DNA of 64,000 bases from Loktanella sp. 5RATIMAR09 (lineage in GTDB: Bacteria > Pseudomonadota > Alphaproteobacteria > Rhodobacterales > Rhodobacteraceae). The position numbers were made by a program, and so were the translations under genes. Each line of letters opens with the position of its first letter. Position 1 is the first letter of the stretch. The notes under the pieces were generated by a model, which saw nothing but the letters and a program-made list of their open reading frames with translations, did not search any database and was not told the DNA's origin. The stretch is from NCBI RefSeq assembly GCF_001419985.1, contig NZ_LJAL01000013.1:1-64000 (forward strand), in the 5' to 3' direction. Shown piece by piece: positions 53,563 to 62,819 of this stretch.

Positions 53563-55164
53563 TCAAACTGCGCTTTGCAAAACCGGCGCGATGGGCACGG
53601 CGGCCATCCATTCGTCCAACACATCAATTTCCTGCTGCGTCATCTTCAGACCAAGCTTTGACCTGCGCCAGACGATGTCATCAGCGTTGCGCGCAAACTC
53701 TTTTTCAACCAACCACATGACTTCGCGTTCGGTCAGATCAGCACCAAAAGCACGCCCCAAATCCGCTTGGGTTTTTGCACCCTCAAGCATCTCAGCGGCG
53801 TCGACACCGTAGGCTTTGATCAGCCGGGACGCCCACCGTTCAGACAAGAACGGATATTGCGAGATCAGCTGTTCGTTAAGCGCACCCACACCGTCAACGG
53901 CAAAGTCTCCACCCGGCAGCGCCACGCCCGCAGTCCAGGGTTCGCCCAAACTCGGAAAGAACGGCGCGATCTTTTCCAGCGCGGATTCAGCCAATTTTCG
54001 ATAGGTCGTAATCTTGCCGCCGAAGACGTTGAGAATCGGCGCCCCTGCAGATTGATCTACTTTCAGGACATAGTCACGCGTTGCCGCAGTCGCCGAACTA
54101 GCGCCGTCATTATAAAGCGGGCGCACACCAGAATATGTCCAGACGACATCATCTTTGGTGACTGGTTTCTTGAGATATTTGGACGCGAAATCCAAGAGAT
54201 AGGCTTGCTCTTCGGGGGTGCAGACCGGTTTGGCGTCCACATCGGTATGATCCGCATCTGTCGTCCCGATCAGGGTAAAATCCGTCTCGTAGGGAATGGT
54301 AAAGATGATCCGACCATCTTCACCTTGGAAGAAATAGCATTTGTCGTGCTCATAAAGCTTGTGGGTCACGATATGACTACCACGGACAAGCCGCACACCT
54401 TCGGTCGCATTGATGCGCACCGTGTTGCGAATGACGTTCTCGACCCATGGCCCACCCGCGTTGACGATCATCCGTGCAACAATCAGGCGCTGTTCGCCGC
54501 TGTCTTGCGCCTCAACGGTGACGTGCCAATGGCCGTCTACCTGCTCTGCGGATACGACTTTGGTGCGGACATTGATCCGCGCGCCACGGGCCTCGGCATC
54601 GCGTGCATTGAGAACGACCAGCCTGCTGTCTTCAATCCAGCAATCTGAATACTCATAGGCTTTCTCAAAACGGTCCTGCAAAGGCGCACCCTCAGGCGAG
54701 CCTGCCAACCGCAAGGACGTGGTCCCCTTCAGGATCTGACGCCCCCCGAGGTTGTCATAGAGAAACAATCCAAACCGAATGAGCCACGCCGGACGACGCC
54801 CCTTCATCCAGGGCATCACGATATTCAACACTTTTGATGTCGGCGTGTTACCCTCGAAACGCATGTCCTGATGGTACGGAAGCACAAAGCGCATCGGCCA
54901 ACTGATATGGGGCATGGCGCGCAGTAAGGTTTCGCGCTCGATCAGCGCCTCGCGCACAAGACGGACTTCAAAGTATTCCAGATACCGCAAACCGCCGTGA
55001 AACAGTTTGGTCGATGCCGAGGATGTGCCGGATGCCAGATCATTCATTTCAGCCAGTTCAACACGCAGACCACGCCCAACCGCATCGCGCGCGATACCGC
55101 ATCCGTTGATGCCTCCACCGATCACGAAAAGGTCGACGACGTCTTGATGTTGAGTATGAACCAC
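53563..55164 (-). CDS. glpD: aerobic glycerol-3-phosphate dehydrogenase
   Basis: 533 residues. N-terminal FAD-binding VIGGGINGCGIARDAVGRG (about 13-31), then SSASTKLFHGGLRYLEYFEV and YSGVRPLYNDG, all typical of GlpD; C-terminal helical domain to 533. Peripheral inner-membrane enzyme that oxidises glycerol 3-phosphate to DHAP, passing electrons to quinone. First gene of the operon and divergent from glpR, with the likely GlpR site in between. Confidence 0.96.
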   Translation of the reverse strand: MVHTQHQDVVDLFVIGGGINGCGIARDAVGRGLRVELAEMNDLASGTSSASTKLFHGGLRYLEYFEVRLVREALIERETLLRAMPHISWPMRFVLPYHQDMRFEGNTPTSKVLNIVMPWMKGRRPAWLIRFGLFLYDNLGGRQILKGTTSLRLAGSPEGAPLQDRFEKAYEYSDCWIEDSRLVVLNARDAEARGARINVRTKVVSAEQVDGHWHVTVEAQDSGEQRLIVARMIVNAGGPWVENVIRNTVRINATEGVRLVRGSHIVTHKLYEHDKCYFFQGEDGRIIFTIPYETDFTLIGTTDADHTDVDAKPVCTPEEQAYLLDFASKYLKKPVTKDDVVWTYSGVRPLYNDGASSATAATRDYVLKVDQSAGAPILNVFGGKITTYRKLAESALEKIAPFFPSLGEPWTAGVALPGGDFAVDGVGALNEQLISQYPFLSERWASRLIKAYGVDAAEMLEGAKTQADLGRAFGADLTEREVMWLVEKEFARNADDIVWRRSKLGLKMTQQEIDVLDEWMAAVPIAPVLQSAV

Positions 55165-55256
55165 TGACGCCCCCCCGCATCCAAGTTACGCCCAACCCTC
55201 CCCGGCTGCGACGTTTTGACAATAAGCACCACGAAGAGAGATAGGTCAAGAACGAA

Positions 55257-55276
55257 TGTTCGTATTTGTTCGTTTT
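55257..55276. promoter_or_regulatory. putative GlpR operator: two tandem 10-bp repeats
   Basis: TGTTCGTATT directly followed by TGTTCGTTTT (one mismatch), with a looser TTGCTTGTTT copy near 55285. Ten-base spacing puts the repeats on the same DNA face, as DeoR-family regulators often use. It lies 93 bases upstream of glpD and 180 upstream of glpR. Confidence 0.5.
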
Positions 55277-55456
55277 TGAAAGTTTGCTTGTTTTTATGGA
55301 AATTTTTAGTTCGCCGGTGATTGTATTTCCTCCGTACCATTGCGAAACGAGCGCATCACCCCTTGACGCGAAGATTCTGTCGTTGATTGTTCACGGGCTT
55401 ATTGCGGCCTGTGGAACGACGGCGTCTGGCAAGCATGGCTTTGGAGGGAGAACGCA

Positions 55457-56215
55457 TTGGTCTCGAATTTTCGACAACAAGAGATACTTGAACTGGCACG
55501 TAAAGAAGGCAAAGTCACGGTCGACGGGCTTGCTGAAATTTACGATGTCACAGTCCAGACAATCCGACGTGATCTCTCTGAGCTTGCGGAGACAGGACGG
55601 CTTGAGCGCGTCCATGGCGGCGCGGTCATCCCCTCTGGCGTCGTGAACATCGTCTATAATGAACGCCGACGCCTGAACGAGGATGGCAAACGTGCAATTG
55701 CCGCGGCATGTGCCGCATCGATCCCGGATGGGGCATCGGTCTTTATGAACATCGGCACCACAACAGAGGCGGTCGCGCGCGAACTGCTGGACCATGAAAA
55801 CCTGCTTGTGGTCACGAACAACCTGAACATCGCAAATACACTGGCGGCCAATCATAGCTGCGAAATCATTCTGACCGGTGGCGTCCTGCGCCGCGCCGAC
55901 GGGGGGCTTGTGGGCGGGTTGACCGCTGAAATGGTCAAGCAGTTCAAATTTGATTTTTCCGTTCTGGGCTGCTCGGCCATAGACGAAGACGGCGACCTTC
56001 TGGACTTTGACGGACAAGAAATTCTGGTCAGCCGCAGCGCGATCCAACGGTCCCGCAATATCATGGTCGTCGCTGACCATCACAAGTTCCAGCGCAAAGC
56101 GCCGCTTACGATCTGTTCGCTAGCCGATGTAACAGTCCTTTTCACGGATGGCGCACTGCCGGACAAATTGGTCGGCGACTGCCAAAAATGGGGCACGGAC
56201 ATCGTGAATGTCTAA
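55457..56215 (+). CDS. glpR: DeoR-family glycerol operon regulator
   Basis: 252 residues from TTG 55457, chosen because GGAGGGAG ends 6 bases upstream and the family begins VSNFRQQEIL. DeoR winged HTH (about 4-58: VTVDGLAEIYDVTVQTIRRD) and sugar-phosphate-sensor domain (about 75-235: VFMNIGTTTEAVARELL, LTGGVLRRADGGLVG, DFSVLGCSAIDEDGDLLDFD). It would repress the divergent glp operon and release it with glycerol 3-phosphate. Followed by two permease genes, the first 9 bases later, so they are probably co-transcribed. Confidence 0.9.
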   Translation: MVSNFRQQEILELARKEGKVTVDGLAEIYDVTVQTIRRDLSELAETGRLERVHGGAVIPSGVVNIVYNERRRLNEDGKRAIAAACAASIPDGASVFMNIGTTTEAVARELLDHENLLVVTNNLNIANTLAANHSCEIILTGGVLRRADGGLVGGLTAEMVKQFKFDFSVLGCSAIDEDGDLLDFDGQEILVSRSAIQRSRNIMVVADHHKFQRKAPLTICSLADVTVLFTDGALPDKLVGDCQKWGTDIVNV

Positions 56216-56224
56216 GACCGTGCA

Positions 56225-57100
56225 ATGAAGGAACGCAACAATACCGGCTGGCTCTTTGTGCTGCCTGCGGCTTTGCTTCTCGGCCTTGTCGGGCTGATCC
56301 CGCTGATGACGGTCATCAACTATTCGTTCTTTGAAATCTTCATTTTGGACAAGCGGTTCTGGGTCGGCACGGAATGGTACGACCAGATCATCAGCACGGG
56401 GCGCTTCTGGGCCAACTTCGGGCGCAGCACGCTGTTCTCGTCAATTGTACTGGCCATTCAGATTCCGCTGGGCATCGCGATTGCGCTTTGTATTCCCAAA
56501 AGGCAGTTTTGGGTCGGATTGGCGCTGGCCGGTATCGCACTTCCCCTCTTGGTGCCGTGGAATATGATCCCGTCACTCTGGCTCAGCTTGCTGAACCCCG
56601 ACACCGGGATCATAGGGCGCATAATGGCGGCATTCGGATGGTCGGCCGAGTGGAAAATGTCGGCGGTGCAAACTTGGGCCGTCATCATTATTATGGACAC
56701 ATGGCACTGGACCAGCCTTGTGGTGCTTCTTTGCTATTCTGCCCTGACCACGATCCCCGCGTCCTACTACCAAGCCGCCGCAATTGACGGGGCAAGCCCT
56801 TGGCAGGTCTTTCGTCATATCCAGCTACCCAAGCTGCACTACGTCCTGTTGATGGCTGTTCTGCTGCGGTTCATGGATTCCTTCATGATCTACACAGAGG
56901 CCTTCCCGATCAACGCGGGCGGGCCTGATGGCGCCACGATGTTTCTGGCCGTTGATCTGGGGGAAGAGATCAAAGCCTTTAACTACGGCCCGTCTGCCGC
57001 GCGCTCTGTACTGTATTTCCTGATTGTCTTGACGGTTGCGTGGCTCTTTACCAAGGCCCAGAACAAGATTGACGCGCACGAAACAAAAAGGACTACCTGA
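56225..57100 (+). CDS. orphan ABC permease, paralogue of GlpP
   Basis: 291 residues, six TM helices, with an EAA loop (IPASYYQAAAIDGASPWQVF, about 180-199) nearly matching that of GlpP, and shared segments (IIIMDTWHWTSLVVLL, LRFMDSFMIYTEAF). Together with the next gene it forms a complete permease pair of the glycerol/polyol class, but no binding protein or ATPase gene is attached. It may use GlpS/GlpT and a remote binding protein, or be what is left of a second importer. Confidence 0.82.
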   Translation: MKERNNTGWLFVLPAALLLGLVGLIPLMTVINYSFFEIFILDKRFWVGTEWYDQIISTGRFWANFGRSTLFSSIVLAIQIPLGIAIALCIPKRQFWVGLALAGIALPLLVPWNMIPSLWLSLLNPDTGIIGRIMAAFGWSAEWKMSAVQTWAVIIIMDTWHWTSLVVLLCYSALTTIPASYYQAAAIDGASPWQVFRHIQLPKLHYVLLMAVLLRFMDSFMIYTEAFPINAGGPDGATMFLAVDLGEEIKAFNYGPSAARSVLYFLIVLTVAWLFTKAQNKIDAHETKRTT

Positions 57101-57102
57101 GC

Positions 57103-57906
57103 ATGTTTTTGCGCGCACTTCCCTATATAAAGGCAACGGGCCTTATCCTGTTTTTCGGGTTTGCGTGTCTGCCGCTTGTGCAAATGACGATGATCAGTTT
57201 CATCGCCACCCTGCCCCAGCCCGGAATAGAGGTTGGCAGCCTGACCTTTGGAAACTACGCCAATATCGTAAGCGACCCGAACTTGCGTTCGGCTTTCGGG
57301 AATTCGATCGCCTATGTGCTGATCAACATCTGCATAACGGTTCCGGTCGCAATTCCTGCCGCCTATGCCTTTTCGCGGATGTCTTTTCTGGGCGACAAAC
57401 ACCTGTTTTTTGCATTCATTGCTTTCCGGATCACGCCTCCTGTCGTCCTGACGTTGCCAATCTTCCAGCTTTTTTCGGCACTCGGGATCGTCAATTCCGT
57501 GTTTGGGATCGCTCTGGCCCACTGTCTCTTCAATCTTCCCATTTCGATCTGGATCTTGCAGGGGTTCATATCAGCCATCCCCAAGGAACAGGACGAGACC
57601 GCATTTCTGGATGGTTATTCTCGGCCGCGCTTTATCTGGACGTTTCTCCTGCCACAAATCGCACCCGGCATCGCAGTTACAGCCTTCTTCTGCTTCATGT
57701 TTTCTTGGGTCGAGGTTGTCTTCGCGCGGATACTGACAACCACCAATGGCAAGCCGATCAGCATGGCAATCAATGCCCTCTTTGGATTTCAAACAGACAT
57801 CGGTTTGGTCATGGCCGTCACAGTTGCATCCATGATCCCCGGCGCCGTGCTGGTGTTTTCAATGCGCAATCATTTGTCGCGTGGTTTCAAAGTCGGGAAA
57901 CTATAG
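57103..57906 (+). CDS. orphan ABC permease, paralogue of GlpQ
   Basis: 267 residues, six TM helices, MalG type. The EAA loop (IPKEQDETAFLDGYSRPRFI) and ALAHCLFNLPISIWILQGF are near copies of the GlpQ segments. Two bases after the GlpP-like gene. The last gene of the glpR run; no transporter gene follows in the next 350 bases. Confidence 0.82.
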   Translation: MFLRALPYIKATGLILFFGFACLPLVQMTMISFIATLPQPGIEVGSLTFGNYANIVSDPNLRSAFGNSIAYVLINICITVPVAIPAAYAFSRMSFLGDKHLFFAFIAFRITPPVVLTLPIFQLFSALGIVNSVFGIALAHCLFNLPISIWILQGFISAIPKEQDETAFLDGYSRPRFIWTFLLPQIAPGIAVTAFFCFMFSWVEVVFARILTTTNGKPISMAINALFGFQTDIGLVMAVTVASMIPGAVLVFSMRNHLSRGFKVGKL

Positions 57907-58263
57907 AACCAAGCGACTTCAGGATCTGCTGACCAACCCGCAAAAATCACCCAACAACGGCCCGCAGTACGGCGAGTGGCCGTGTGGCTGCCACAAATAC
58001 AATCAAAATGCCCCGCAAATGATAAAGCCCACGATTCAAGCAATTGCAAAATTCGGCCCGCTCAGCCGTTAGTTGCGCGGGCATCACCGCTTGGTCGTCC
58101 GTCACTCGCGCTTCTGCCGAGCCTAACACGCTGCGCCTGCATAGTGAGTAAATAAGGGCTCAAACGTTCCGTTTGCTGCGCTAAGTAGGAAGTTCCGTAT
58201 TGGCTGTTGGATGTTCCAAATTGTCTGCAACCAAGAGGCATGGGCGCTCTTGGCTCGGGCCAG
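57907..58263. other. intergenic region between convergent orphan permease and lyase genes
   Basis: 357 bases with no convincing gene or terminator. It holds one copy (about 58156-58181, GGGCTCAAACGTTCCG, then TTTGCTGCG) of a short motif that recurs at 59379-59405. Confidence 0.4.
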
Positions 58264-59172
58264 TTATTCTAGCGAAGTGATACTCTCGTGAAGCGTGTCT
58301 AGCGCAGCTTGCACCTTCAGTCGAACATCAGACGCAAGTGGCTGAACGGGGCGCATTGGTTCAATCCTACTTTCGTCAATGAGGTTGGCGAGCGCGTACA
58401 TAACACGGAAGCTACCGAACGCCTTGAACAGCGCCCAGAGCGGACCAAACGCCTCATCAAGTTGGGTTGCTTTCTCCGTATCCCAAGATGCTGCTGCACG
58501 TGCAAGCCGGAGCGCCGGAACAGGCAGCAGACCGGCCACAACGCTAAACCACGCATCCCCACCAGCGAGCAGCGAATCCTTTGCGCCCCAATCACCGCTG
58601 TATCCAATGGCAAAGCCTTCTGGGGTTTGGGATCGCAGATTGATCAGTTCCCCCGCGAAATCGCCATTTCCAGGCAAAGGCATTTTCACGCCCGCAATAT
58701 GAGGCACCTGTGACAGGCGGGCGATCAGGTCTGGGCTGAAGATGAAATTTGTCGTGCCTGGATTGTTGTAGATACAAAGGGGTAGTCGACCCGCTGCTGC
58801 AACGGCCTTGAAATGCTGATACACCTCTTCCTCGGTCAGTTTCTGATAGGAAACCGGCGCCAGCAGAAGCCCGTTGGCACCAGCCTCCGCCGCATCGCGG
58901 GCCAGTGCTTCCACCTCATCGGTCCGCAGAGCGCCAACGCCGACGATCAGCGGAACCCGACCGCCCAACGCATCCACTGCCGCGCGGACCGTGCGCTTAC
59001 GTTCTTCTGGCGAAAGATAGGCGTAGCTGCCCGTGCTTCCAAGCAACCCAACAGAGTCCACGCCCGCGAGGCTGAGCCGCTCAAGGTGTTGTGCCATTAG
59101 GTCTGGCATCAGCCGCCCACGATTGTCAGTGGGAGTCAGTGGAAATGCAGACAAGCCAGAAAACAGCGTCAT
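58264..59172 (-). CDS. dihydrodipicolinate-synthase/N-acetylneuraminate-lyase family protein
   Basis: 302 residues from ATG 59172, which has AGGAAC 7 bases upstream; an ATG at 59190 would add six residues. Class I aldolase barrel: GLLGSTGSYAYLSPEER (about 42-58), Tyr of IYNNPGTTNF and the Schiff-base Lys of HIAGVKMPLPG. Substrate not clear; DHDPS proper is unlikely because the family members with this pattern are 2-keto acid lyases or synthases of sugar-acid pathways. No partner genes nearby. Confidence 0.82.
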   Translation of the reverse strand: MTLFSGLSAFPLTPTDNRGRLMPDLMAQHLERLSLAGVDSVGLLGSTGSYAYLSPEERKRTVRAAVDALGGRVPLIVGVGALRTDEVEALARDAAEAGANGLLLAPVSYQKLTEEEVYQHFKAVAAAGRLPLCIYNNPGTTNFIFSPDLIARLSQVPHIAGVKMPLPGNGDFAGELINLRSQTPEGFAIGYSGDWGAKDSLLAGGDAWFSVVAGLLPVPALRLARAAASWDTEKATQLDEAFGPLWALFKAFGSFRVMYALANLIDESRIEPMRPVQPLASDVRLKVQAALDTLHESITSLE

Positions 59173-59986
59173 TTTGGTGTTCCTATGCATGGCCGACTAG
59201 AACTATCCGGAAAACATTCCGGTGCAAAACCAAACCTAACCTGAAGCATCGCAAATAACAGCCTCAGCCATCTTTCAAGTTATTTCAAAGAACCCGCTCA
59301 AAACCGAAGCAGTTTCTGAAGTTTCTGGCTGTCGCGCGATAGCAGACGATCGCTACGACATAGCAATTCAGGAACTATGGGCTCAATCTTGCCGTTCGCT
59401 GCGGACGTCATCAAGGTCCGGTTTGAGCCGTAAGCAGACCTTGAAGGCCTTTCATTCGCTGCACTGCAGCTTTCGCTAAGCGGTCGTGGGACCTAATTCC
59501 CCAATTAAGCCTTGGCTCTTTGGGCACATACCAAAGATCACTTGCCTACGTGCCATCGTCGTTTGGCTTTGGAACAGCGCCCCCAATCCGGAATGTAGTT
59601 GGGGTTTTTACGGCACCTGCGAAAATCAGAACGTGACGCTCGGACAGAGATGGTAAGCGCTTCAGGACAGTTTCAGATATATATATGGGGTCTTCTGCTT
59701 GATCTACGAGAGACTGTACTGGCCAGCGCTGCGCTCTGGGCCACGATACTGGCATCAATGGCTTTGATCAGCGGCTCTTTGTTCTCGCTGATAGTTTGGC
59801 GCAGACATGCCACCTCAAGCGCGGTTTTGTGCACACGCCGACGCCAGATTTGACCGTCCTATCTGTGTTGGGTATTTGCCACATATGAACTGCCACGGAC
59901 GTAAAGTCCTTTAAATCATTGGCTTGTGAATGAAAGTTAACGTAACGTTCAGATAAAGATAAAAAACAATTGAGCAGGTCAGCAAG
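59173..59986. other. intergenic region with an inverted repeat
   Basis: 814 bases without a convincing gene. At 59379-59429 there is an inverted repeat with GGCTCAA/TTGAGCC arms about 50 bases apart, enclosing TTCGCTGCGG. A similar GGGCTCAA...GCTGCG string lies at about 58156. A TA-rich ATATATATGG tract (about 59680) could be part of a promoter. The function is unknown. Confidence 0.4.
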
Positions 59987-61384
59987 ATGGCGAGATTGGA
60001 AGTCATATTCCAACGTGCCCGTTTGCTTAGCGTATTTGCGTTGGTGGGCGTGGTTGGATGTACGCAGGGTCAAGTGGCGGAACGGCTTAACGTCGATCTG
60101 GCTGATGGTTTTCGTACTGGCGGTCAAATCGGTGCAGCCACGTCAATCCCGATTGGCCAGCTTTACGATGATACGGTCGCGGCCCGCCTCGTAGATACCG
60201 CGCTAACGCAAAATTTGCAGCTAAATCAGGCAAGAGTGCGCATTGACCGCGCCGCTGGCGTCTCTGGATCAACCTCACCCTACATACGCATTGACGGCCT
60301 TCTTGAAGCAACGGAAGCCGCAGGCGACGCTGGCACGGACAGCTCGCGCGCGCAATTGAATTTGGGGGTTGATCTGTTCGGGGGCCGCGCAGCACGCAGG
60401 AAGGCGGCACTTGATGAACTCTTGGCTGTCCAGCTTGATGCAGAGGCCGCTCGGCAGCTTTTGGTCAGCAATCTGCTATCCACATATATCGATCTGAGGT
60501 TTCTTGAAGTGCGGCAGCGCCAGTTGCAGTCAGAACTATCCATTCGCCAAGATGGTTTGGATGCTGTGCGCCAACGGCACGACGTCAATGATGCGACTTT
60601 GGTTGAATTGCGGCAGGCAGAGCTTTCGGTCATTGAGACCCGTCAGGCGATTCCAGCTGTGAGATCCGGCATAGAGTCGCGGAAGAACCAAATTGCGACC
60701 CTCATCGGTCGGGCGCAACCGCCGACAGGTATGCTGAATGAAAAAACCGGACAAATCCCACACCCTAATTTTATGTTTGGGACTGGTGTGCCTGCGGATT
60801 TATTGCGCAACCGCCCGGAAATCCAAGCCGCAGAGGCGCGCTATCGCAGTGCGCTACATGAACTGGATGCCGCACGCGCAGCGCGCTTTCCCAGCCTGAG
60901 CCTGAATGGCACGCTTGGCGCGCTTAACACGTCGGGGCAAAACTCTGATATTGTGACTGGCGGCGCGGCGATCAATTTGCCCATCTTCAACCAAGGCGCA
61001 CTGACAAGCGCAATCGTTGTCGAAGAGGCAGACGCGCAAATCGCGTTGTTGTCTTGGCGCCAAGCCGTTTTGGGCGCTGTAGAGGAAGCAGAAACAGCGC
61101 TATCCTCTGTTAGGGCAGCGCAAGAGACCCTGCATCAGGCAAATCGCGCCGTCAGACTGAACAACGAAGTCGCAGCGTTCCAGCGAGACCTATTGACCAC
61201 AGGCGATTTGACAGTTCGAGACTATGTGGAGATGTTGCGCGACCTGTCCGCAGCACAAGCGGCACAAGCCGCGGCACGCCGCGATGTCGCACTGCAAACG
61301 GCACAGCTTCAATTTGCGCTAGGGCTGTTGTGGACAACGCCAAGCGTGACTGGTCAGGTGGTCTCTCAAGTCGAGACGAATTAG
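59987..61384 (+). CDS. TolC/NodT-type outer-membrane efflux lipoprotein
   Basis: 465 residues. Lipoprotein signal with VVGC (lipid Cys about 25). Two outer-membrane-efflux repeats (about 65-250 and 280-450) with the family's LLRNRPEIQAAEARYRSALH (about 268-287), AARAARFPSLSLNGTLG and long helical hairpins that form the periplasmic tunnel. It would act as the outer-membrane exit duct of an RND or ABC efflux pump. No adaptor or inner-membrane pump gene is adjacent, so the partner must be elsewhere. Confidence 0.88.
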   Translation: MARLEVIFQRARLLSVFALVGVVGCTQGQVAERLNVDLADGFRTGGQIGAATSIPIGQLYDDTVAARLVDTALTQNLQLNQARVRIDRAAGVSGSTSPYIRIDGLLEATEAAGDAGTDSSRAQLNLGVDLFGGRAARRKAALDELLAVQLDAEAARQLLVSNLLSTYIDLRFLEVRQRQLQSELSIRQDGLDAVRQRHDVNDATLVELRQAELSVIETRQAIPAVRSGIESRKNQIATLIGRAQPPTGMLNEKTGQIPHPNFMFGTGVPADLLRNRPEIQAAEARYRSALHELDAARAARFPSLSLNGTLGALNTSGQNSDIVTGGAAINLPIFNQGALTSAIVVEEADAQIALLSWRQAVLGAVEEAETALSSVRAAQETLHQANRAVRLNNEVAAFQRDLLTTGDLTVRDYVEMLRDLSAAQAAQAAARRDVALQTAQLQFALGLLWTTPSVTGQVVSQVETN

Positions 61385-61539
61385 CGTCTGCTGTTGTGTT
61401 GACGCGTATATTTTTGCATTGAACGATGTGAAAAGGAGATCATTGGGGCAAGTAAGCCGCTGTTCAAACGTCATCGGTATCCCGCAGCCGTTTTATTGCA
61501 TGCCGCGCAGCAAATGAATCGTGTGATTGGGTCAGACCG

Positions 61540-62034
61540 CTAGCCGGGGTAGTTGAAATCCCGCACGGCCATCCAGATGTCGCGATTGATTTGACCAAGT
61601 TCGCCAATTGCCGTTTCCACATCTGCGGCAGCAGCCTTGTCCAGATCGTGGGTCTGACCCATCTTCAACGTGTCCTTACGGTCAGCAATGCGCATAAGGA
61701 TTGACCGCGGATTCCCACCGTCGCTGTCAAAGGCGTAAATACAATGGTTATAGCGGTTGCGCAAAGCGGACTGGTTTTTGATGCGTTTGGTTATGGCAAG
61801 TATGTGTTTGCGTTCGGCGCTATCAGTTCGATCCAGTTTGGCCAGGCGTTCAACCATATCGATACGCGCCCGCGTCGTGTTGAGCGTCAGAAAGACGACC
61901 GTGGCAATTTCCTTGTCCATCCCCGATAGGCCCGCGATCAGATGGATCAGCAGGCTTTCGGTATTGGTCCACGCGTAGTTCAGTTTGCCGATTGACAGTA
62001 AGAAAGCTTCAAAATCGATGGGGTCAGTGAGCAT
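61540..62034 (-). CDS. small conserved-looking cytoplasmic helical protein, co-transcribed with a LuxR regulator
   Basis: 164 residues from ATG 62034: GGGAGGTGA, which includes the stop of the upstream gene, lies 8 bases before it, so translation is coupled. The ATG at 62082 inside that gene is less likely. No signal peptide or TM. Helical throughout (NYAWTNTESLLIHLIAGLSG, ALRNRYNHCIYAFDSDGG). The ALRNRYNHC motif recalls the R-N-H core seen in HEPN-like or antitoxin-partner helical proteins, but I cannot assign it. It forms a two-gene unit with 62043-62819. Confidence 0.65.
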   Translation of the reverse strand: MLTDPIDFEAFLLSIGKLNYAWTNTESLLIHLIAGLSGMDKEIATVVFLTLNTTRARIDMVERLAKLDRTDSAERKHILAITKRIKNQSALRNRYNHCIYAFDSDGGNPRSILMRIADRKDTLKMGQTHDLDKAAAADVETAIGELGQINRDIWMAVRDFNYPG

Positions 62035-62042
62035 GGATCCAA

Positions 62043-62819
62043 TCACCTCCCGTTGGTTTCGCCACGGCATCCCAAGAACCATATCGCGGCCTCTGTGCGA
62101 TTGTGCACGCCAAGTTTGGAAATGACGTGATGCAAATGCAGCTTCACCGTGTGTTGCGACAGCTTAAGTTCGTCGGCGATGATTTTGTTTTGTTTGCCTT
62201 CTGCTACTGAGCGCAGAACCTGTAACTCCCGCTCGGTCAGGCAGACCTCATCCTTGTTTTTCATTGCGCCGACGTCAGCATTCGGTGCCGGTTGCGGTGT
62301 TCGATCCTCTGCGCCTATAGGAGTCGGAGCTGCCTGAGGCGGGAACAGCGGGGTGTCTCTCGCGACGCGGTCATCATGCGATAGCAATTCGTTGGGAACG
62401 AAGCACTCGCCGCTGAGCAGGAGACGCAAAGCAGATAGCCAACTGTCGACCTGCACATTCATCGGCAAGAACCCGATCCGTCCCGCTGAATTATCAGTAT
62501 TGCCGACGTCCAAAAGACGGCGCGCAATGTCCGGCTTTCGGTATGCGAGAATTATATTCGCGTATTGAAATTTCTCAAGAAACTGGGGAATGAGGTTTCT
62601 GAGGTTCTTATGCATGGCTTCGTCGACGACGATTATGCGGACGTCGTCAGTGCGTTCATCGCTCATGAATAGCAATTCATTGAGGGAGGTGACACGTGCG
62701 AAGCCCAGCATTGGAAATTCAGCACCAACAAGCTTCATCACAGTGTCCGAGAAACCAAGCTGATCCCCAACAAACAGTCCACTGGCGGTTTTTACAGACG
62801 GCGGCGTCGAAATCACCAT
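62043..62819 (-). CDS. CsgD-like LuxR-family response regulator
   Basis: 258 residues from ATG 62819 (AAGGG 8 bases upstream; GTG 62828 possible). Residues 1 to about 140 look like a receiver-type domain (RIIVVDEAMHKNLRN, NIILAYRKPDIARRLLDVGN), lacking a clear phosphorylated Asp pattern. A Pro-rich linker (TPLFPPQAAPTPIG, about 155-185) is followed by a well-preserved LuxR HTH (about 195-255: LTERELQVLRSVAEGKQNKI, LSQHTVKLHLHHVISKLGV). Atypical receiver plus LuxR HTH is the CsgD/biofilm-regulator design. It is divergent from the Asn-Gly-repeat gene at 63612, its likely target. Confidence 0.8.
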   Translation of the reverse strand: MVISTPPSVKTASGLFVGDQLGFSDTVMKLVGAEFPMLGFARVTSLNELLFMSDERTDDVRIIVVDEAMHKNLRNLIPQFLEKFQYANIILAYRKPDIARRLLDVGNTDNSAGRIGFLPMNVQVDSWLSALRLLLSGECFVPNELLSHDDRVARDTPLFPPQAAPTPIGAEDRTPQPAPNADVGAMKNKDEVCLTERELQVLRSVAEGKQNKIIADELKLSQHTVKLHLHHVISKLGVHNRTEAAIWFLGCRGETNGR

